Of a DNA stretch of 17,532 bases, positions 15,148 through 17,532 are shown in pieces. Origin of the DNA: an uncultured Prevotellaceae bacterium (GTDB lineage: Bacteria > Bacteroidota > Bacteroidia > Bacteroidales > Bacteroidaceae); assembly GCA_900313845.1 (NCBI GenBank), contig OMTC01000035.1, forward strand, positions 1-17,532, written 5' to 3'. The notes below the pieces were generated by a model, which was not told the origin of the DNA, searched no databases, and worked only from the letters and a program-made list of their open reading frames with translations. How positions within the stretch are numbered: position 1 is the first letter of the stretch; every line of letters begins with the position of its first letter. The position numbers and the translations under genes were made by a program.

Positions 15148-16200
15148 ATGAAAGTGAAATATTTAATGATGCTTCTTGCAGCCATGCTGATGGTTTTTGC
15201 CTCTTGTGATAATTCAAGCGACAAGGGAGGAAAGAAACCACCTGTGCATAAGAAGAGACACTCGAAGTCGATTTTGACTCCTACTTCGTCGGGTAATCCT
15301 TACGAGGTGATGGTAGTGTGTAGCGATTCTTCCTTTGCTGGCTATGTGGGTCAGGCATTGAAGGAAGTGCTGAATAGACCTATTCCGATGCTTCCTCAGG
15401 ATGAGCCTTCGTTCCACGTGAGCCACGTGACGGAAAAGCATTATGACAGAATCACAAAGTTGTTCCGCAATATCGTGAAAATCGAGGTGAACAAGCACTA
15501 TTCCGAACCACGTATCAAGTTGGAGCGCAATGTGTATTCCGACCCTCAGTTGATTATGACGATTATCGGTCCTACGGAAAATGAGATTTCTACCTTCATT
15601 ACGGAGAAAACAAATTTCATCATCAAGTATTTCAGTGCTGAGGAAATCAACCGTCAGGCCACTGCATTGGAAGATAGTCATAACATCAAATTCAATGAGA
15701 AGGTGTATGAGATGTTTGATTGCGAATTGTATATTCCTATTGACCTGAACAAGATGAAGGTGGGTGAGAATTTCATTTGGGCTTCGGATGACGGCATGAG
15801 CAGTATTCAGAATATCTGTATTTACAGTTATCCATACGTTTCGCAGAAGGTGTTCAATCGTGGTGTGTATATCGCACTGAGAGACTCCTTCATGGGTGCA
15901 AATATCCCAGGCGAATTGGAAGGAAGTGTTATGTCAACCAATCGCGACTTCGTGACGGTGGAGAATATGCAGATACAAGGGCATTACGTGCAGGAGGCTC
16001 GCGGATTCTGGGAAATGACAAAAGACGTGATGGGTGGTCCGTTTGTGGCACATTCACAGGTGGATACCATCAATAATCGTGTGATTGTCGTGGAGGGATT
16101 CGTATATGCTCCAGATAAGATGAAGCGCACGATGATGAGAAGACTGGAGGCTGCGCTCTACACGCTGAAATTGCCTGGAAAGGAGGAGAGGGAAGAGTGA
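15148..16200 (+). CDS. DUF4837 family lipoprotein
   Basis: The 350-residue product starts with a lipoprotein signal peptide: hydrophobic residues 6-18 end in VFASC, with Cys20 as the lipid anchor, followed by a polar linker rich in K, S and G (21-45). The folded part begins near YEVMVVCSDSSFAG (52-65). Phrases such as DDGMSSIQNICIYSYPY, RDSFMGANIPGELEGS and ARGFWEMTKDVMGGPFVAHS are characteristic of DUF4837, a Bacteroidetes family of unknown function. It should be a cell-envelope lipoprotein. It lies between rlmN and pdxA, with 61 and 64 bases to its neighbours, and I see no promoter of its own, so it may share a transcript. Its last residues (KEEREE) run into the A/G-rich heptad repeat after it. 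Family call good, role unknown. Confidence 0.82.
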   Translation: MKVKYLMMLLAAMLMVFASCDNSSDKGGKKPPVHKKRHSKSILTPTSSGNPYEVMVVCSDSSFAGYVGQALKEVLNRPIPMLPQDEPSFHVSHVTEKHYDRITKLFRNIVKIEVNKHYSEPRIKLERNVYSDPQLIMTIIGPTENEISTFITEKTNFIIKYFSAEEINRQATALEDSHNIKFNEKVYEMFDCELYIPIDLNKMKVGENFIWASDDGMSSIQNICIYSYPYVSQKVFNRGVYIALRDSFMGANIPGELEGSVMSTNRDFVTVENMQIQGHYVQEARGFWEMTKDVMGGPFVAHSQVDTINNRVIVVEGFVYAPDKMKRTMMRRLEAALYTLKLPGKEEREE

Positions 16201-16240
16201 AAAGTGAGAAGTGAGAAGTGAGAAGTGGAGAGTGGAGCGT
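16193..16240 (+). repeat. Heptad repeat (AAAAGTG/AGAAGTG)n before pdxA
   Basis: Starting at the stop of the DUF4837 gene, units AAAAGTG, AGAAGTG (three times), GAGAGTG and GAGCGTG follow at period 7. It fills most of the 64-base spacer to pdxA. It is followed by ACTTAAAA twice. Confidence 0.85.
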
Positions 16241-16264
16241 GAGAACTTAAAAACTTAAAATATT

Positions 16265-17362
16265 ATGCAAAAAATAAAAGTAGCCATTACGCATGGTGAT
16301 ATTAATGGAGTGGGGTACGAGGTGATACTCAAGACCTTTTCGAATCCCGAAATGCTGGGACTTTGCACACCTGTGATTTATGGCTCTCCGAAAGTGGCAA
16401 TCTATCATCGCAATGCCATTGGACTTCAGGAGAATTTCAATGTGGTGAATAGTGCAAAAGATGCGAGAGACAATCAAATCAACCTTGTCAATTGTTTTGG
16501 CGAGGAGGAAATCAAGATAGAATTCGGTAAGGCTACGCCTGAGGGTGGCAAGGCGGCATACGTGTCGCTTGAAACTGCTCTGAAGGATATTGCAGCAGGT
16601 TTTGTGGATGTGCTCGTTACGGCTCCTATCAATAAGAATACCATTCAGCGAGACGGTTTCCATTTCCCTGGACATACCGAGTATATCGAGCAGAAATTGG
16701 GCAAGGGACAAAAGGCACTGATGATTCTGATGAATGAGAGTATTCGTGTTGCCCTTGTGACGACGCATGTGCCTGTGGCAAAAATTGCTCAGAGCATCAC
16801 CCAGCCTTTGCTTGAGGAAAAGCTTCAGATTCTGAACCAAAGTCTGAAACGAGATTTCTCTATTGATAATCCTCGCATTGCAGTGCTTTCGTTGAATCCT
16901 CACTGTGGAGACGATGGCTTGATAGGTGAGGAAGAGAAAACCATCATCAATCCTGTTGTGGAGAACTGTTTCAAGCAGGGCATTCGTTGTTTTGGTCCAT
17001 ACGCAGCAGATGGTTTCTTTGGCTCGGGCAACTACAAGCATTTCGATGCTATTCTTGCCATGTATCACGACCAAGGTTTGGCTCCATTCAAGGCATTGGC
17101 AATGGATGATGGCGTGAATTATACGGCTGGTTTGCCAGTGGTTCGCACTTCTCCTGCTCATGGCACTGCATACGACATAGCAGGAAAGAATGAAGCGAAT
17201 GAGGCATCGTTCCGTCAGGCTGTCTATACGGCAATCGATGTGTTCCGCAATCGTGCGAAGTACGATGAAGCTTATGGAAATCCTTTGCGCAAGCAGTATT
17301 ACGAGAAGCGTGACGATAGCGACAAGCTGAAATTGGATCAAGTGACGGAGGATGATATTTAA
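16265..17362 (+). CDS. pdxA: 4-hydroxythreonine-4-phosphate dehydrogenase
   Basis: PdxA oxidises 4-phosphohydroxy-L-threonine with NAD in the DXP-dependent route to pyridoxal phosphate. The 365-residue product is slightly longer than E. coli PdxA (329), mainly from small insertions and a polar C-terminus. Landmarks are ITHGDINGVGYEV (8-20), VTAPINK (118-124), the substrate motif FPGHTEY (134-140), and the three metal-binding histidines in TTHVP (His168), NPHCGDDGLIG (His213) and MYHDQGLAPFK (His268). Their spacings of 45 and 55 match E. coli (166, 211, 266). VRTSPAHGTAYDIAG (293-307) follows. The start at 16265 leads directly into the family's N-terminus. Hairpin repeat R6 begins a few bases after its stop. 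Its product, PLP, is the cofactor of GlyA encoded upstream, although a functional link is only inferred. Confidence 0.96.
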   Translation: MQKIKVAITHGDINGVGYEVILKTFSNPEMLGLCTPVIYGSPKVAIYHRNAIGLQENFNVVNSAKDARDNQINLVNCFGEEEIKIEFGKATPEGGKAAYVSLETALKDIAAGFVDVLVTAPINKNTIQRDGFHFPGHTEYIEQKLGKGQKALMILMNESIRVALVTTHVPVAKIAQSITQPLLEEKLQILNQSLKRDFSIDNPRIAVLSLNPHCGDDGLIGEEEKTIINPVVENCFKQGIRCFGPYAADGFFGSGNYKHFDAILAMYHDQGLAPFKALAMDDGVNYTAGLPVVRTSPAHGTAYDIAGKNEANEASFRQAVYTAIDVFRNRAKYDEAYGNPLRKQYYEKRDDSDKLKLDQVTEDDI

Positions 17363-17532
17363 ATGAAAAAGCCTCACCCCCAACCCCTCTCCAAAGGGCG
17401 AGGGGAGTAGAATGAAAAATGAATCAGGGATTTAAAGGATTTAAAAGGATTCTAAAAACCTGAAACCTGAAACTTGAAACGGCGCTTGCGCCTTGAAACC
17501 TCACGTGAAGAGTGAATCATTGAAAGGAAGGG
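17363..17532 (+). other. Intergenic tail made of short repeats
   Basis: After pdxA comes hairpin repeat R6, then A-rich filler, GGATTTAAA/GGATTTAAAAGG copies (17429-17450), three tandem CTGAAAC-like units (about 17459-17480), and a small GC hairpin GGCG-CTTG-CGCC (17481-17492). No gene longer than a 15-codon frame is visible before the window ends. Confidence 0.6.
17367..17410 (+). repeat. GC-rich hairpin repeat, copy R6 (downstream of pdxA)
   Basis: Identical over 40 bases to copy R5 and nearly identical to R1 including its flanks. The hairpin arms are CCCCTC (17384-17389) and GAGGGG (17400-17405). It starts about 5 bases after the pdxA stop and is not followed by a T-run on the coding strand. 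Confidence 0.92.

Noticed and set aside
16247..17383. 378-codon open frame antisense to pdxA, and a similar 331-codon frame antisense to rlmN
   Set aside because: Both are shadows of strongly conserved enzymes on the other strand; their H- and R-rich composition is typical of antisense reading.
1..17532. A defence island, prophage, secretion cluster or other new multi-gene system
   Set aside because: All genes are recognisable housekeeping or envelope genes; no nuclease, toxin, integrase or phage protein was seen.

Overview
The window looks like ordinary chromosome from a Bacteroidales bacterium, most likely a Prevotella-type one. The main reasons are the family signatures (HU-like 137-aa protein, DUF4837 lipoprotein, Bacteroidetes-type PpiD/SurA, LptC and CoaX), the TAnnTTTG promoter boxes, and the lack of strong Shine-Dalgarno sequences. 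No phage, transposase, CRISPR array, tRNA or rRNA was seen.

Left arm (1-11515, all minus strand). In transcription order: lon (interrupted), tgt, an LptF/LptG-type permease, a RhlE-type DEAD-box helicase, coaX, an outer-membrane protein, lptC, and a large membrane-anchored periplasmic peptidyl-prolyl isomerase/chaperone that runs off the left edge. This is an envelope and protein-quality-control cluster: LPS transport (LptG, LptC), outer-membrane biogenesis (PpiD/SurA-like), proteolysis (Lon), plus queuosine tRNA modification and coenzyme A synthesis.

Centre (11516-12039) is a divergent regulatory region with a lon -7 box, three 22-bp-spaced palindromic units and the promoter of an HU-family gene. 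Right arm (12040-17532, all plus strand): HU-like protein, glyA, rlmN, a DUF4837 lipoprotein, pdxA, and a repeat-filled tail. glyA and pdxA both belong to the serine/pyridoxal-phosphate sphere: GlyA needs PLP and PdxA helps make it.

The points that stand out are as follows. (1) rhlE and coaX overlap by 221 nt in different frames, and the overlap encodes the CoaX phosphate-binding loop plus a low-complexity insertion. (2) A perfect 26-bp tandem duplication splits lon exactly between its ATPase and protease domains, leaving a TTGA stop/start overlap. (3) A family of GC-rich hairpin repeats, often next to heptad AAAAGTG tracts, sits 3' of five genes in the same orientation relative to transcription. 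Its arms change in a compensatory way, and it supplies the C-terminal tails of Lon and RlmN. (4) Tgt lacks the three zinc-binding cysteines of its family. (5) An octamer tandem repeat fills the translation initiation region of the outer-membrane protein. I did not find a clearly new multi-gene system; the novelty is in gene architecture and repeats.
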